This document shows, piece by piece, positions 1 through 8,494 of a stretch of DNA of 64,000 nucleotides (the stretch's first letter is position 1; every line of letters begins with the position of its first letter). A program made the position numbers and the translations under genes. Location: contig JAUXYJ010000023.1 of the NCBI GenBank assembly GCA_030694465.1, positions 124,001 to 188,000 on the forward strand. The letters are read 5' to 3'. Source of the stretch: Deltaproteobacteria bacterium (GTDB lineage: Bacteria > Myxococcota_A > Polyangia > Polyangiales > Ga0077539). The notes under the pieces were generated by a model. It ran no database searches. It had not been told where the DNA came from and saw only the letters and a program-made list of their open reading frames with translations.

Positions 1-122
1 GTGACGCTCGGCTGAGAGGCCTCGGCCTGCGTGAAAGCGCATCAATCGCCTCAAAGTGCGTGGTCGAATCGAGTCCGTGCTTGCGATGACTGCCGTTCGT
101 TTGCGACGGTAGGACACGACGG

Positions 123-3100
123 ATGGCCAACGACACAAGCGCGCATGGGGCACCTGACGGTACGGTTTCGACGCGTCATCCGACACAGCTCGCTGTGCTC
201 TTGGCGAGCGCTGGGACACCGCCATTTGACAGGCATCGGGCTGCGATCGCAGCGTCGCGGCTCTTTGATGATTTTGTCCTAGCGCCAGGGAGACGTGAGC
301 TCTTCTTGGGCCCCGGCGGGTTGTTTGCGCCCTCGGGCCACGGCATCGATCCGCGACATGATGCCCTCGCGCGAGTGCTTCGGACGATCGCCGCGGGGCT
401 CCGTGGGCGCATCGAAGCGCACGAGACCGCGTCAGGGACCAAAGATTTGCTCCGTGGAACCGCGGGCCTCGCGGCCTCGCGCATCGAAGGCCAGCTCGGC
501 GGATTTGACCCACGACGTGGCGTCGCGACGAGCTTCTCGTCCGAGCTGATGTTGGGCTCTCTGCGCCCCTCGGTCGATCCCATCGACGCGGCCGACGCGG
601 GCATCTTGCGACGGCTCCTTGCGCTCTCGTTGCGCGGCGCGATGGTGTCAAAACCTGCCCGGAGCTCCGGGCTTGTGACTGACCTCGCGGGCGCGACGCT
701 CGTGCTCGCGGTGCTTGATTTGGCGGCCAACCCGCGCTCGGCGCTCAGGGCTGTGCGCGCAAAGCTCGCCCGCTCTGGGCGGCTCAGTGCCGACGAGTCT
801 GCGTGGCCTCGTGAGGTCGGTCAGTCCTTGCGAGAGTGGCTCGCGCAGGCGATCGCGAGCGCGTCGTCATCGGGGAGCACGAGCCGCGAGCTCACCCGAG
901 AGCCGGCCCTCGCCGCCGAAGTGCTGGACGTGTTTGGAATGTCTCTCGCGCTCGCGGTGTACGACGGGATGGTCCCGCAGCGAGAGAGCCCCTTGGTGGT
1001 CCCCGGGGTCGGTGCAGACGAGGCATTTACCGCGGCACCGATCGCGGTGGGGCCGGCGACCGCGGCGGTCTCTAGCCCGGTGCTGGGGCTGTTCTCGAAG
1101 ATCGAGTTTGTCGCCCTCCCGTTTGCGACCATCGAAGAGAGCCCCACGGCAGAGCAGTCCATCACCGAGTCCCGCCCGTCGCTCTCGCCCAAGCCCAAGG
1201 CGCTCGCCCTCGAAGAGACGGTGTTCGCGAAGACTCGCGAGAGCGTCAAGACCGCTACGCGTGGACACAACCTCGTAGGGCTGCTTGAGGCCAGCATTGA
1301 CCCCTACGCGCCGGCTCACACGTTTGTGCGAAGGACGCTTGATTCAGTGGCCTCGCGGATCACGCGCGCGGCGCTGTCGAGTGAGCCCAGCACGCAGGTC
1401 GTAGTGCTCGTGGGTCCCCGATCGGCGAGAGCGCGCGAAGTGCTCGCAACCATTGGAAAATCGCTGCTGAGCAGGGGCGCCAATTGGCACATTTTGGCGC
1501 CAAGACCCGACACGCAGACGCTCGCGTTTGAGCCGCTTCTTGACGCGATCGCGCCGCTGCGTCGCGCCGATATTTCGCGATGGATCGACATCGATTTGTC
1601 GCGAAGTATTGAGTTCAACGTCGACCCTGGGGCCAACCTTGTCATCAACGCGAGCGCGCTGGGTCGCACCACCGAAGCGCAAGCGTTTGCGCTCGCGCAG
1701 CTGTGCTCGGACGTCGCAGATCGTGCGCTGCCTCGCTCGCTCGTAGTGCTTGTCGGAGCGCCGAGCTATGGCGCCGCCGCGGCGTTGTCAGACGCGTTGG
1801 GTCGCTATGCAGAGCTGGAGCTCTCGGATGTTCCGCTGCGTGGTGGCGCGATCTCGTTGCTGCGCGTGGACGCCCCTGCCCCGGCCTCGACGCTCACCGA
1901 GCGCCCCGCGGACGAGCAACAGCTGTTGCGGGTGGCCGAAGCCTTCACGGGTCCTTCGCCGCTGGCTGAGCTCGCTGCGAGGGCCCTGTTGGTCCCCGCC
2001 GAGGCACGCTATCGCGCACAACGGCTGCGGTTAACACAGCTTTCTCTCGCGCAAGACCCCACCTCTGCAAACGCGCTCGCGCTCCCGGTCGACCTTCGAC
2101 AGAGCCTGTCCGAGGTGCTGCGCGCGTTGGGTCGCGCGGCCAACGCGCCGCAGGACGGAGCCGCCTCGCGCCGGGCAATGCAAGCGGGCGTAAGCGCACA
2201 ACAGACCACTCGCGCGGCGCTCGCTGCGGGCATGCTGCGCGAGCTCGGAGACTGTGTACGTCACGAGGTCGCGGTGCTCGTCGCGGAGTACTACGCAGCG
2301 CGCGGGACGACCCACCTTGAGCGTGTAGAACACACCGCGCGCATGGCCGCGATGCCATGGATTTTGTGTGCGAATTCACGGGCGATTCCAGTGGTGTCCG
2401 ACGCGGCAGCCGAGCTCTTAGAGTCTGACGCGTACGAACCGGTCAGCGCGACGTGGCCCTGGATGAGTGAGCTGCTCGGGATCGAAGGCGTGCCACCCGA
2501 TCGGTTTGTCACGGTGCTCTCACGCAACGCGAACACCGTGCTCGCCGCGTGCGCAGAGATCGCGTATCAGCGCGAATCGACGATCACGCTCAGGCGACCG
2601 TTCATGCGTTTGCGCTGGAAAATTCCGGCAGAGAGCGATGTGACCATCGGCGTCGCGGGCTCGATCATCGCGGGCGCTTTTGAGGCCTCGAGGCGCTTGG
2701 TGAGCGAGGGAACGTTGCGGACGCTCAAGCGTGATGGACGTGATCATCTTGCGGTCATGACGCAGCTGCAGACCAACGCCAGTTTGGCGCCAGTGTCGTT
2801 GGACTTGTGCGTTCCGCTTGCGTTGGACGCGAGCGAATCGATGCTGCAGTTGACCGCGCTTGAGCTCGGCGCGCGCATCGCGGGCTTGCTCGGTGAAGGC
2901 AACGCGCCCAGCTGGAGCGCCGAGATCGAACCGGCCGAGGGAGACACGGTCGCGGTCCCACTTGGCGAGGCGCTTGTGGCGCGCGAGTGCGCGGCGCGAT
3001 GGGTCCGCGCGCTGAGGACTCTTCCTAGGTATTTTCCTGCCGAAAACCGAAGTGACAACAACTACGCCGATGGCCCCTTGCTGCGCGACGCCGCAGAGCT

Positions 3101-3518
3101 CGGGCTCTTTGGAGCCGTCTTGAACGAACGCGGGATCTTCCCAGGCGGAAGCACCGCCCGCGCCATCGCCGAGAGACTTCAGGGCGCCGCCGATGAGATC
3201 GTCACCCGCGCGCGTGAGCTCGCCGCGACGCTCCCCGTGGTCGAAGGCTTCGCAGAGGGCCCCGCACGCGAAGTGATCGAGCGGACGCTCGCGGTCGCGT
3301 GGTTCTTACAGGCCAATTTTTGCTCAAGCGCGGTGGGCTCGCTGACCTGGATTCCGCCACACATGCCAGGCGATCCCGACATCATTTCGCGATCGCTCGA
3401 GCTCGCATCCCTTGAGCGCTGGCTTGAGCGCAAGGTAGAGCGCGTCGGCGCGATCGATCAACGAATCCAAGAGGCTCGACTCGCGCTGGCGCCCACGATC
3501 ATTGTCGAAGACGAGTAG
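123..3518 (+). CDS. Large hypothetical protein (1131 aa), degenerate P-loop-like middle
   Basis: I do not recognise this family. The frame is open for 1131 codons with the strong third-position GC bias of the neighbouring genes, so it is surely expressed. No signal peptide or membrane segment is evident. Around residues 425-445 a strand-loop-helix (VVVLVGPRSARAREVL) sits where a Walker A motif would be, and a second hydrophobic strand (SLVVLVGAPS) follows near residue 540. The glycine-lysine-serine of a real P-loop is absent, so this could be a decayed ATPase fold or unrelated. The N-terminal 300 residues are Ala/Arg/Ser-rich and the C-terminal 400 residues look helical. The ATG at 123 is the first start in frame. 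It stands alone, convergent with the kinase gene downstream. Confidence 0.75.
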   Translation: MANDTSAHGAPDGTVSTRHPTQLAVLLASAGTPPFDRHRAAIAASRLFDDFVLAPGRRELFLGPGGLFAPSGHGIDPRHDALARVLRTIAAGLRGRIEAHETASGTKDLLRGTAGLAASRIEGQLGGFDPRRGVATSFSSELMLGSLRPSVDPIDAADAGILRRLLALSLRGAMVSKPARSSGLVTDLAGATLVLAVLDLAANPRSALRAVRAKLARSGRLSADESAWPREVGQSLREWLAQAIASASSSGSTSRELTREPALAAEVLDVFGMSLALAVYDGMVPQRESPLVVPGVGADEAFTAAPIAVGPATAAVSSPVLGLFSKIEFVALPFATIEESPTAEQSITESRPSLSPKPKALALEETVFAKTRESVKTATRGHNLVGLLEASIDPYAPAHTFVRRTLDSVASRITRAALSSEPSTQVVVLVGPRSARAREVLATIGKSLLSRGANWHILAPRPDTQTLAFEPLLDAIAPLRRADISRWIDIDLSRSIEFNVDPGANLVINASALGRTTEAQAFALAQLCSDVADRALPRSLVVLVGAPSYGAAAALSDALGRYAELELSDVPLRGGAISLLRVDAPAPASTLTERPADEQQLLRVAEAFTGPSPLAELAARALLVPAEARYRAQRLRLTQLSLAQDPTSANALALPVDLRQSLSEVLRALGRAANAPQDGAASRRAMQAGVSAQQTTRAALAAGMLRELGDCVRHEVAVLVAEYYAARGTTHLERVEHTARMAAMPWILCANSRAIPVVSDAAAELLESDAYEPVSATWPWMSELLGIEGVPPDRFVTVLSRNANTVLAACAEIAYQRESTITLRRPFMRLRWKIPAESDVTIGVAGSIIAGAFEASRRLVSEGTLRTLKRDGRDHLAVMTQLQTNASLAPVSLDLCVPLALDASESMLQLTALELGARIAGLLGEGNAPSWSAEIEPAEGDTVAVPLGEALVARECAARWVRALRTLPRYFPAENRSDNNYADGPLLRDAAELGLFGAVLNERGIFPGGSTARAIAERLQGAADEIVTRARELAATLPVVEGFAEGPAREVIERTLAVAWFLQANFCSSAVGSLTWIPPHMPGDPDIISRSLELASLERWLERKVERVGAIDQRIQEARLALAPTIIVEDE

Positions 3519-3527
3519 CGTTAAGTC

Positions 3528-3543
3528 TCTGCAAATTTGCAGA
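3528..3543. terminator. Perfect palindrome between convergent genes
   Basis: TCTGCAAATTTGCAGA is a 16-base perfect palindrome in the 35-base gap between two converging genes. It can form a short hairpin (TCTGC/GCAGA around AAATTT) on either strand and is AT-rich against its surroundings. A bidirectional terminator role is inferred from position only; there is no clear U-tract. Confidence 0.35.
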
Positions 3544-3553
3544 TCATCGCTCT

Positions 3554-4867
3554 CTAGCGCGTCGCGACCAGCACCGAGAGCGCGCACATCAACACCATCA
3601 ACACGGGGATGATAATGGCCACGGCTACAAGCGCGTTGGTCGAGGTCTTCGAGGGCGCTGCGCCGGTCGGATGCGTCGGGACTGGGACCGCGTGCACGTG
3701 GTGGGTCTGCTGTGCGGGCACCATCGCGCTGGGCGCGGCGTCGTAGTTCATCGCGCCGAAATACTGCGGGCCGCTGGGCACTTCTTGAAACCGCGGGACG
3801 GTCGCCGGAGCGGACTCGACCACCGTGTCATGAATGAGCATCGGCAAAGGCGTCGCGGGGCTGCTCGCGGGAGCAAGGAGCGACGCCGCTTGGCTTGGGA
3901 CAGAGCTCGGCGGCAAGTCTGGCGTCGTGCTCGGCACCGACTGTGGCAAAGACGCAGGGACGCTCGCAGTGATCTCAAGGGGAGCGGTCTTGAGCGAACT
4001 GATGTCGACCTCTTCGAGGAGCTTGAGCATCTCGCTCGCGGTGCGCGGGCGGGTCGCGAGCGTGGGCGCGAAGAGCTTGGCAAACAACGCGTCAATCCGC
4101 GGCGGAAGCGTTGAGACGAGCCCGGACGCAGAGCGACTTTGCCCCGAGAGGACCTGCGCCAACACGCCCACCGACGAGTCACTCGCGAAGGGCATCTCAC
4201 CGGTGAGCATCTCGAAGAAGACCACGCTCGCGGCCCAAAGATCGGCGCGGCCGTCGACCGCAGAGGGATCGCGGACCTGCTCGGGAGACATGTACTCAGG
4301 CGTGCCCAAGAGCATGCCTGCGCGCGTCGCCATCACGCTCCCCGCGGAGGGAGAAGCGCCAACGTCCTTCGCGATCCCGAAGTCTAAAAGCCGAAGCTGC
4401 AAGCCGCCGCTGAGCTTCTCTTCGAGCACGATGTTTTGCGGCTTCAGGTCACGGTGCACGATGCCCATCGCGTGGGCGACCCCGAGGGGCTCAAGCAGGG
4501 CGCGCATCCAGCCGACGGACTCGCTCAGGGGCAGCCGTCCACGCTTGGCGATGGTGTCCGAGAGCGTAAGCCCGCGCACGAGAGGCATCACAATGCATGG
4601 GCACTCGGCGGTGCCGTCCGAGATGACGCCGAGATGAAAAATCGGAACAATCGCAGGGTGTTCGATCGACGCGAGCATCCGGGCCTCGCGCGCGAAGCGC
4701 TCACGCAGGCTCGGATCACTGCGCAGATCCGTGTGCAAAATCTTGATCGCGACAACACGCCCAAGATGCAAATCACGCGCACGCCACACCGAACCCATGC
4801 CCCCGCGGCCAATGAGTTCTTCGAGCTGAAAATGCTCGGCTACAACGATCCCTGCTTCGATCTGCAT
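3554..4867 (-). CDS. Membrane-tethered Ser/Thr protein kinase
   Basis: Hanks-type kinase of about 437 residues. The kinase domain fills roughly residues 10-280: glycine loop GRGGMGSVW, ATP-binding lysine in VVAIKIL, catalytic loop HRDLKPQN, magnesium motif DFGIAKD, activation segment GTPEYMSPEQ. A Pro/Ser/Ala-rich linker follows, and the protein ends in one hydrophobic segment (about residues 410-432) that would anchor it in the inner membrane with the kinase in the cytoplasm. I chose the ATG at 4867 because an AGAAGG lies upstream, though at a long spacing; a GTG at 4897 is also possible and would add ten residues. No periplasmic sensor domain follows the membrane segment, so any signal must be cytoplasmic or intramembrane. 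Substrate unknown. Confidence 0.9.
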   Translation of the reverse strand: MQIEAGIVVAEHFQLEELIGRGGMGSVWRARDLHLGRVVAIKILHTDLRSDPSLRERFAREARMLASIEHPAIVPIFHLGVISDGTAECPCIVMPLVRGLTLSDTIAKRGRLPLSESVGWMRALLEPLGVAHAMGIVHRDLKPQNIVLEEKLSGGLQLRLLDFGIAKDVGASPSAGSVMATRAGMLLGTPEYMSPEQVRDPSAVDGRADLWAASVVFFEMLTGEMPFASDSSVGVLAQVLSGQSRSASGLVSTLPPRIDALFAKLFAPTLATRPRTASEMLKLLEEVDISSLKTAPLEITASVPASLPQSVPSTTPDLPPSSVPSQAASLLAPASSPATPLPMLIHDTVVESAPATVPRFQEVPSGPQYFGAMNYDAAPSAMVPAQQTHHVHAVPVPTHPTGAAPSKTSTNALVAVAIIIPVLMVLMCALSVLVATR

Positions 4868-4942
4868 GCCGATGCTCGTGCCTTCTGATGTGTACACAAT
4901 CTCGCGCCCGTTGCATACGCGCCGTGTGCGCGCATGGCCGAA

Positions 4943-5689
4943 CTAGGCCCGAAGGAGGCGCCATTTGAGCCCTAAAAGCTCTCTGCCCACGCCCACGATG
5001 CGCTTGATCCCGGTGCTCTTGCTCACCCCAGCGCGGCGCGGAACACACGCGATCTCCACCGTGGCCGAGGGCTCTTTGGCGCGCAGCATTCGGATCGGAA
5101 ACTCGAAGTTGAGAAAGAACGTGTTGGGCACCAAGATCGCAGGATCAAAGAGCGCGCGGTCCACCAAGTAGGGACCATCGGAGCGCATACGCACTTGATG
5201 AACTGCATAAATAAGTGTGCGCACCGCTGCGGAGAGAATCGTCCGATGTAACCCATCGTCACGATTGGGATAAACGCTAAAGACCACCTTGACATTAGAG
5301 CTCACGGCCGCCTCGCAGAGCTTGTCTAGCTCGTGCACTGGGATCTGGCCATCGCAGGGCAAGAAGGTCATGAAGCGCTCAGACGATGCGCGGTGTCCGC
5401 TCTTGAGCGCGGCGCCGATTCCGCGGTTGGTCGCGTGGCTGACAAACACGCAACGAGAGTCATCGCCGCAGACCTCTCGGGCGAGCGCCAAGGTGTCATC
5501 GGTGGAGCCATCGTCGACAAAGACCAGCTGCCAGGGTCCCTTGCGGGTGTTGAGCCACACGAGAATCTCGGCGAGGACCGTCGGAACATTGAGCGCTTCG
5601 TTGTAGGCAAACACGACCAACGACAGCGAGAGCGCGGACGCACGATCGGCGATAGTTGGCTCAGAGAGAGAGGCGATGTTGTTGCTCAA
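4943..5689 (-). CDS. Family 2 glycosyltransferase, dolichyl-phosphate mannosyltransferase-like
   Basis: 248 residues with a GT-A fold. The N-terminal strand SLVVFAYNEALNVP and the nucleotide-sugar site VFVDDGSTDDT near residue 60 are typical of GT2 enzymes of the DPM1/ArnC type that transfer a sugar to a polyprenyl phosphate or lipid. FLPCDGQIP stands where family members usually carry a DAD-type metal site. No C-terminal membrane helices are present. Its ATG overlaps the TGA of the upstream hexapeptide acyltransferase (ATGA), so the two are translated together and probably build or decorate one surface glycan or glycolipid. Sugar and acceptor cannot be told from sequence. Confidence 0.85.
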   Translation of the reverse strand: MSNNIASLSEPTIADRASALSLSLVVFAYNEALNVPTVLAEILVWLNTRKGPWQLVFVDDGSTDDTLALAREVCGDDSRCVFVSHATNRGIGAALKSGHRASSERFMTFLPCDGQIPVHELDKLCEAAVSSNVKVVFSVYPNRDDGLHRTILSAAVRTLIYAVHQVRMRSDGPYLVDRALFDPAILVPNTFFLNFEFPIRMLRAKEPSATVEIACVPRRAGVSKSTGIKRIVGVGRELLGLKWRLLRA

Positions 5690-6207
5690 AGAGGTCTTTC
5701 GCGCAGTATTTTTGCTGGGATTCCGGCGACGATGGCGTACGGCGGGACGTCTCGATTGACCACGGCACCTGCGCCCACGAGCGCGCCGCGACCGATGGTG
5801 ACCCCCGGAAGAATGGTCGCGTTGATCCCGATGTCGGCGTCGTCTTCGATCACGACCGGCGCGAAGGTCACCGGGGCATGCAAGATGGGCATCCCGCGGC
5901 CCACTTCGTCATGGACCGACGTGATGATTTTAACCCCTGGGCCGATCCCAACATTGCAGCCAATGGTGAGTCCACCCGCTGCGTGAAAGAAGCACTGCTG
6001 CCCGATCCAGGTGCCATCTCCGACGCGCAGCTCGTTTTTGTAATAGCCCTTGAGGATCGCGTAGTGACCCACATAGACGTTGCGGCCCAGCGTGATGTTT
6101 TCGGGGTGAAAAACCAGGACACCTGCCTCAAACACGCACTCGTCTCCAAGCTCGCGAAACTGCGAGAGCTCAAAGCTGCCATCCCCGTGCGTGCGGTGGG
6201 TTGCCAT
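5686..6207 (-). CDS. Left-handed beta-helix (hexapeptide repeat) acyltransferase
   Basis: About 173 residues made largely of hexapeptide repeats ([LIV]Gxxxx), for example ENITLGRNVYVGHYAIL and DDADIGINATILPGVTIGRG, ending in the classic PPYAIVAGIPAK found in WbbJ/maltose-acetyltransferase relatives. Such enzymes are trimeric and move acetyl or other acyl groups from CoA to a sugar; His in the SVHDE stretch is a candidate base. I start at the ATG at 6207 because an earlier in-frame start at 6300 would run into the 3' end of the ammonium transporter gene. It overlaps the glycosyltransferase start by four bases, which ties it to sugar modification of a surface molecule. Confidence 0.85.
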   Translation of the reverse strand: MATHRTHGDGSFELSQFRELGDECVFEAGVLVFHPENITLGRNVYVGHYAILKGYYKNELRVGDGTWIGQQCFFHAAGGLTIGCNVGIGPGVKIITSVHDEVGRGMPILHAPVTFAPVVIEDDADIGINATILPGVTIGRGALVGAGAVVNRDVPPYAIVAGIPAKILRERPL

Positions 6208-6277
6208 CTCGATCGTATCGCGCGGTGTACACCAATTCGGCGTGTCCGCGGGCGTGGATCGCGTGGATCGCTGCGGC

Positions 6278-7609
6278 TCAGCCGTGGTAGCCGACCTCAC
6301 CGTGCTGGGTCATGTCGAGCCCCTCTTGCTCGTCCTCTTCGCTCACGCGCAAGCCTACGAGCTTGTCGACGACCTTGAGCAATACGAGCGTGACGACGAC
6401 GGCCCAGAGCCCCGCCGCGAGCAAGCCAAGCGCCTGCTTGGCCAGCAGCATTGGGTTGCCTGCGAGCCAGCCGTCAGCGCCCGCTGGGTTAAGCGATTTG
6501 CGTGCAAATACACCGACCAAGAGCGCACCGATCATGCCACCTACGCCGTGAATTCCCCAGGCGTCCAGCGCGTCGTCGTAGCCCAATTTTTCTTTGAGAA
6601 GCACGCTGCCGTAGCAGAGCACTCCGGCCACGAGACCGATCACCATGGACGCCGCGGGCGTGACAAATCCCGCAGCGGGAGTGATCGCGACCAGCCCCGC
6701 GACGAGCCCCGAGACCAGCCCAAGCAACGTCGGTTTTCCGCGGTGTCTGCTCTCGGCGACGGACCACGCGAGCGCCGCTGTACCCGCAGCGACGTGCGTG
6801 GTCACAAACGCGAGCGCCGCGGACTGGCCCGCAGCGAGCGCGCTCCCGGCGTTGAACCCAAACCAACCAAACCACAAGAGCCCCCCGCCCGTGACGGTCA
6901 TAATTAGGTTGTGAGGGACGAAGTGTTCGCGGCCAAATCCTAGGCGTTTTCCGATGTAAATCGCGGTGACAAGCGCAGAGAGCCCTGCGGTCCAGTGGAC
7001 TACGGTGCCGCCGGCGAAGTCCAAGACCCCCAGCTTTGCGAGCCACCCACCCTCGCCCCAAGTCCAATGTGCGACCGGGTCATAGACCAACGTGGTCCAC
7101 AAGAGCGTGAAGAGCGCGTAGGCCGAAAACCGCATTCGCTCTGCAAAAGCCCCCGAAATCAGCGCAGGCGTAATGATCGCAAACTTGAGCTGAAAGGCCA
7201 TGAAGGCCAGGTGCGGGACCGTGCCGCGCGGCTCAACTCCGACGTTGTTAAGCATCGCGTAGTCGAACCCGCCAATGAGGCCCCAGTGCGTGCGCCCAAA
7301 ACAGAGCGAGTAGCCAAAGACCACCCACTGCACGGTGACCAACGCGAGCGCGTAGAACGAGTACATAAACGTGGCGACGACGTTCTTTTTACGGACCATT
7401 CCGCCGTAAAAGAGAGCCAGCCCAGGGGTCATTAACAACACGAGCGCCGAGGCCACGAGCATAAACGCCGTGTCGCCCGAATCAATGGTGCTCACCGACG
7501 CTTGCGCGCGCGCCGTCGTCGAAGCGAGGCTCACAGCGAGCGCGGCGAGAGACCCCAGCGCGAGGGCGCGAGGGCAACGAGACGGCAGAGAGAGTCTTCG
7601 CGTGTGCAT
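6278..7609 (-). CDS. amtB: Ammonium transporter
   Basis: 443-residue Amt/Rh family channel for ammonium uptake through the inner membrane. A cleavable-looking N-terminal segment (ending TTARAQA) is followed by about 11 membrane helices. Family hallmarks are visible: FYGGMVRKKNV after the first helix, DFAGGTVVHWTAG containing the first pore histidine, and WGIHGVGGMIGAL with the second. The C-terminal tail ends GLDMTQHGEVGY, the stretch that normally contacts GlnK. No glnK lies beside it, unlike the usual glnK-amtB pair, so the PII partner must be encoded elsewhere. Confidence 0.95.
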   Translation of the reverse strand: MHTRRLSLPSRCPRALALGSLAALAVSLASTTARAQASVSTIDSGDTAFMLVASALVLLMTPGLALFYGGMVRKKNVVATFMYSFYALALVTVQWVVFGYSLCFGRTHWGLIGGFDYAMLNNVGVEPRGTVPHLAFMAFQLKFAIITPALISGAFAERMRFSAYALFTLLWTTLVYDPVAHWTWGEGGWLAKLGVLDFAGGTVVHWTAGLSALVTAIYIGKRLGFGREHFVPHNLIMTVTGGGLLWFGWFGFNAGSALAAGQSAALAFVTTHVAAGTAALAWSVAESRHRGKPTLLGLVSGLVAGLVAITPAAGFVTPAASMVIGLVAGVLCYGSVLLKEKLGYDDALDAWGIHGVGGMIGALLVGVFARKSLNPAGADGWLAGNPMLLAKQALGLLAAGLWAVVVTLVLLKVVDKLVGLRVSEEDEQEGLDMTQHGEVGYHG

Positions 7610-7688
7610 GGCGCGCAGGAGCTATCACGACTCAACGCGACGCGTCACGAACACTGGGCGGATTGCCTATGAGCCTCAGGATCGCGCG

Positions 7689-8459
7689 CTATCGACGGAG
7701 CAAGAGCACCAAGCCCACAGCAAACAAGAGGGCGAAGACAGCGCTGCGAAACGTCGTCGCGGGCACGGTCCGATGGAGCCTCTCGCCCACGAGGGTCCCG
7801 ACGCCCAGCGCAGGGACAAACGCAGCGGTGAGCCAGAGTGAATGGTGATTCAGTGTGCCAGCGCGCCAGAACTCTGCGAGCACTACAGCGTTGAGCAGCA
7901 GCCAGAGCATGGCGAGCGTCGCGCGAAACACGCCGGGGTCCCGCGCGTGATGCGAGACGCTCCAGACCGCGAGAGGCCCGCCGGTCCCGTACATTCCGAA
8001 GAGCACTCCGCAGCCAGTCATCGCGACCGCATCGCGCAGCCACGTGAGCATCGGGGGCTCGTGCAGCTCTTCGATCGAAGGGTCTGGTTTATTCGCGCGG
8101 CGGATGCGCGAGACCAGCTCCGAGAGCGCGAGACACACCACAAACGCGCCGAACATCTTGACCCCCACGGCGGGCGCCACGCGACGCTTGAGCCAGAAGC
8201 CAACAGGCATCCCGACCGCGACGAACGGCGCGATTCGGGTCAACAGTACGCGCCGATCGACCAGGCGCAGATAGCGCAGCGCGAGGTAGCCTGAGAGCGC
8301 CATGTTGACCGGCACGTAGGCCGGCAACACCTGGTCGATGTCGGCGATTAGCGCGCCGAAAGACACCGTGATCACCGTCGCACCGAAGCCAATGGTGGAC
8401 TCGACGGCGAACGCAAAGGTCACGATCAACAGCAGCAACGCGACGGTGATTGCAGACAT
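7689..8459 (-). CDS. TauE/SafE family membrane permease
   Basis: 256 residues, almost all hydrophobic helices (about eight), with the duplicated arrangement of the TauE/SafE (DUF81) family. The first half begins with a helix followed by STIGFGATVITVSFGAL, and the second half has the matching GCGVLFGMYGTGGPLAVW. Members export or import small organic or inorganic sulfur anions such as sulfite or sulfoacetate, but the substrate cannot be assigned here. It is a stand-alone gene between amtB and the transglycosylase, all on the minus strand. Confidence 0.85.
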   Translation of the reverse strand: MSAITVALLLLIVTFAFAVESTIGFGATVITVSFGALIADIDQVLPAYVPVNMALSGYLALRYLRLVDRRVLLTRIAPFVAVGMPVGFWLKRRVAPAVGVKMFGAFVVCLALSELVSRIRRANKPDPSIEELHEPPMLTWLRDAVAMTGCGVLFGMYGTGGPLAVWSVSHHARDPGVFRATLAMLWLLLNAVVLAEFWRAGTLNHHSLWLTAAFVPALGVGTLVGERLHRTVPATTFRSAVFALLFAVGLVLLLRR

Positions 8460-8494
8460 CGTGAGAGCCCTCGAAGGTCACGCCAGGGACGCGA

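Noticed and set aside
1..122. Possible end of an upstream gene at the window edge
   Set aside because: No frame gives a supported protein; a short open frame from 31 overlaps the real gene and has no protein signal.
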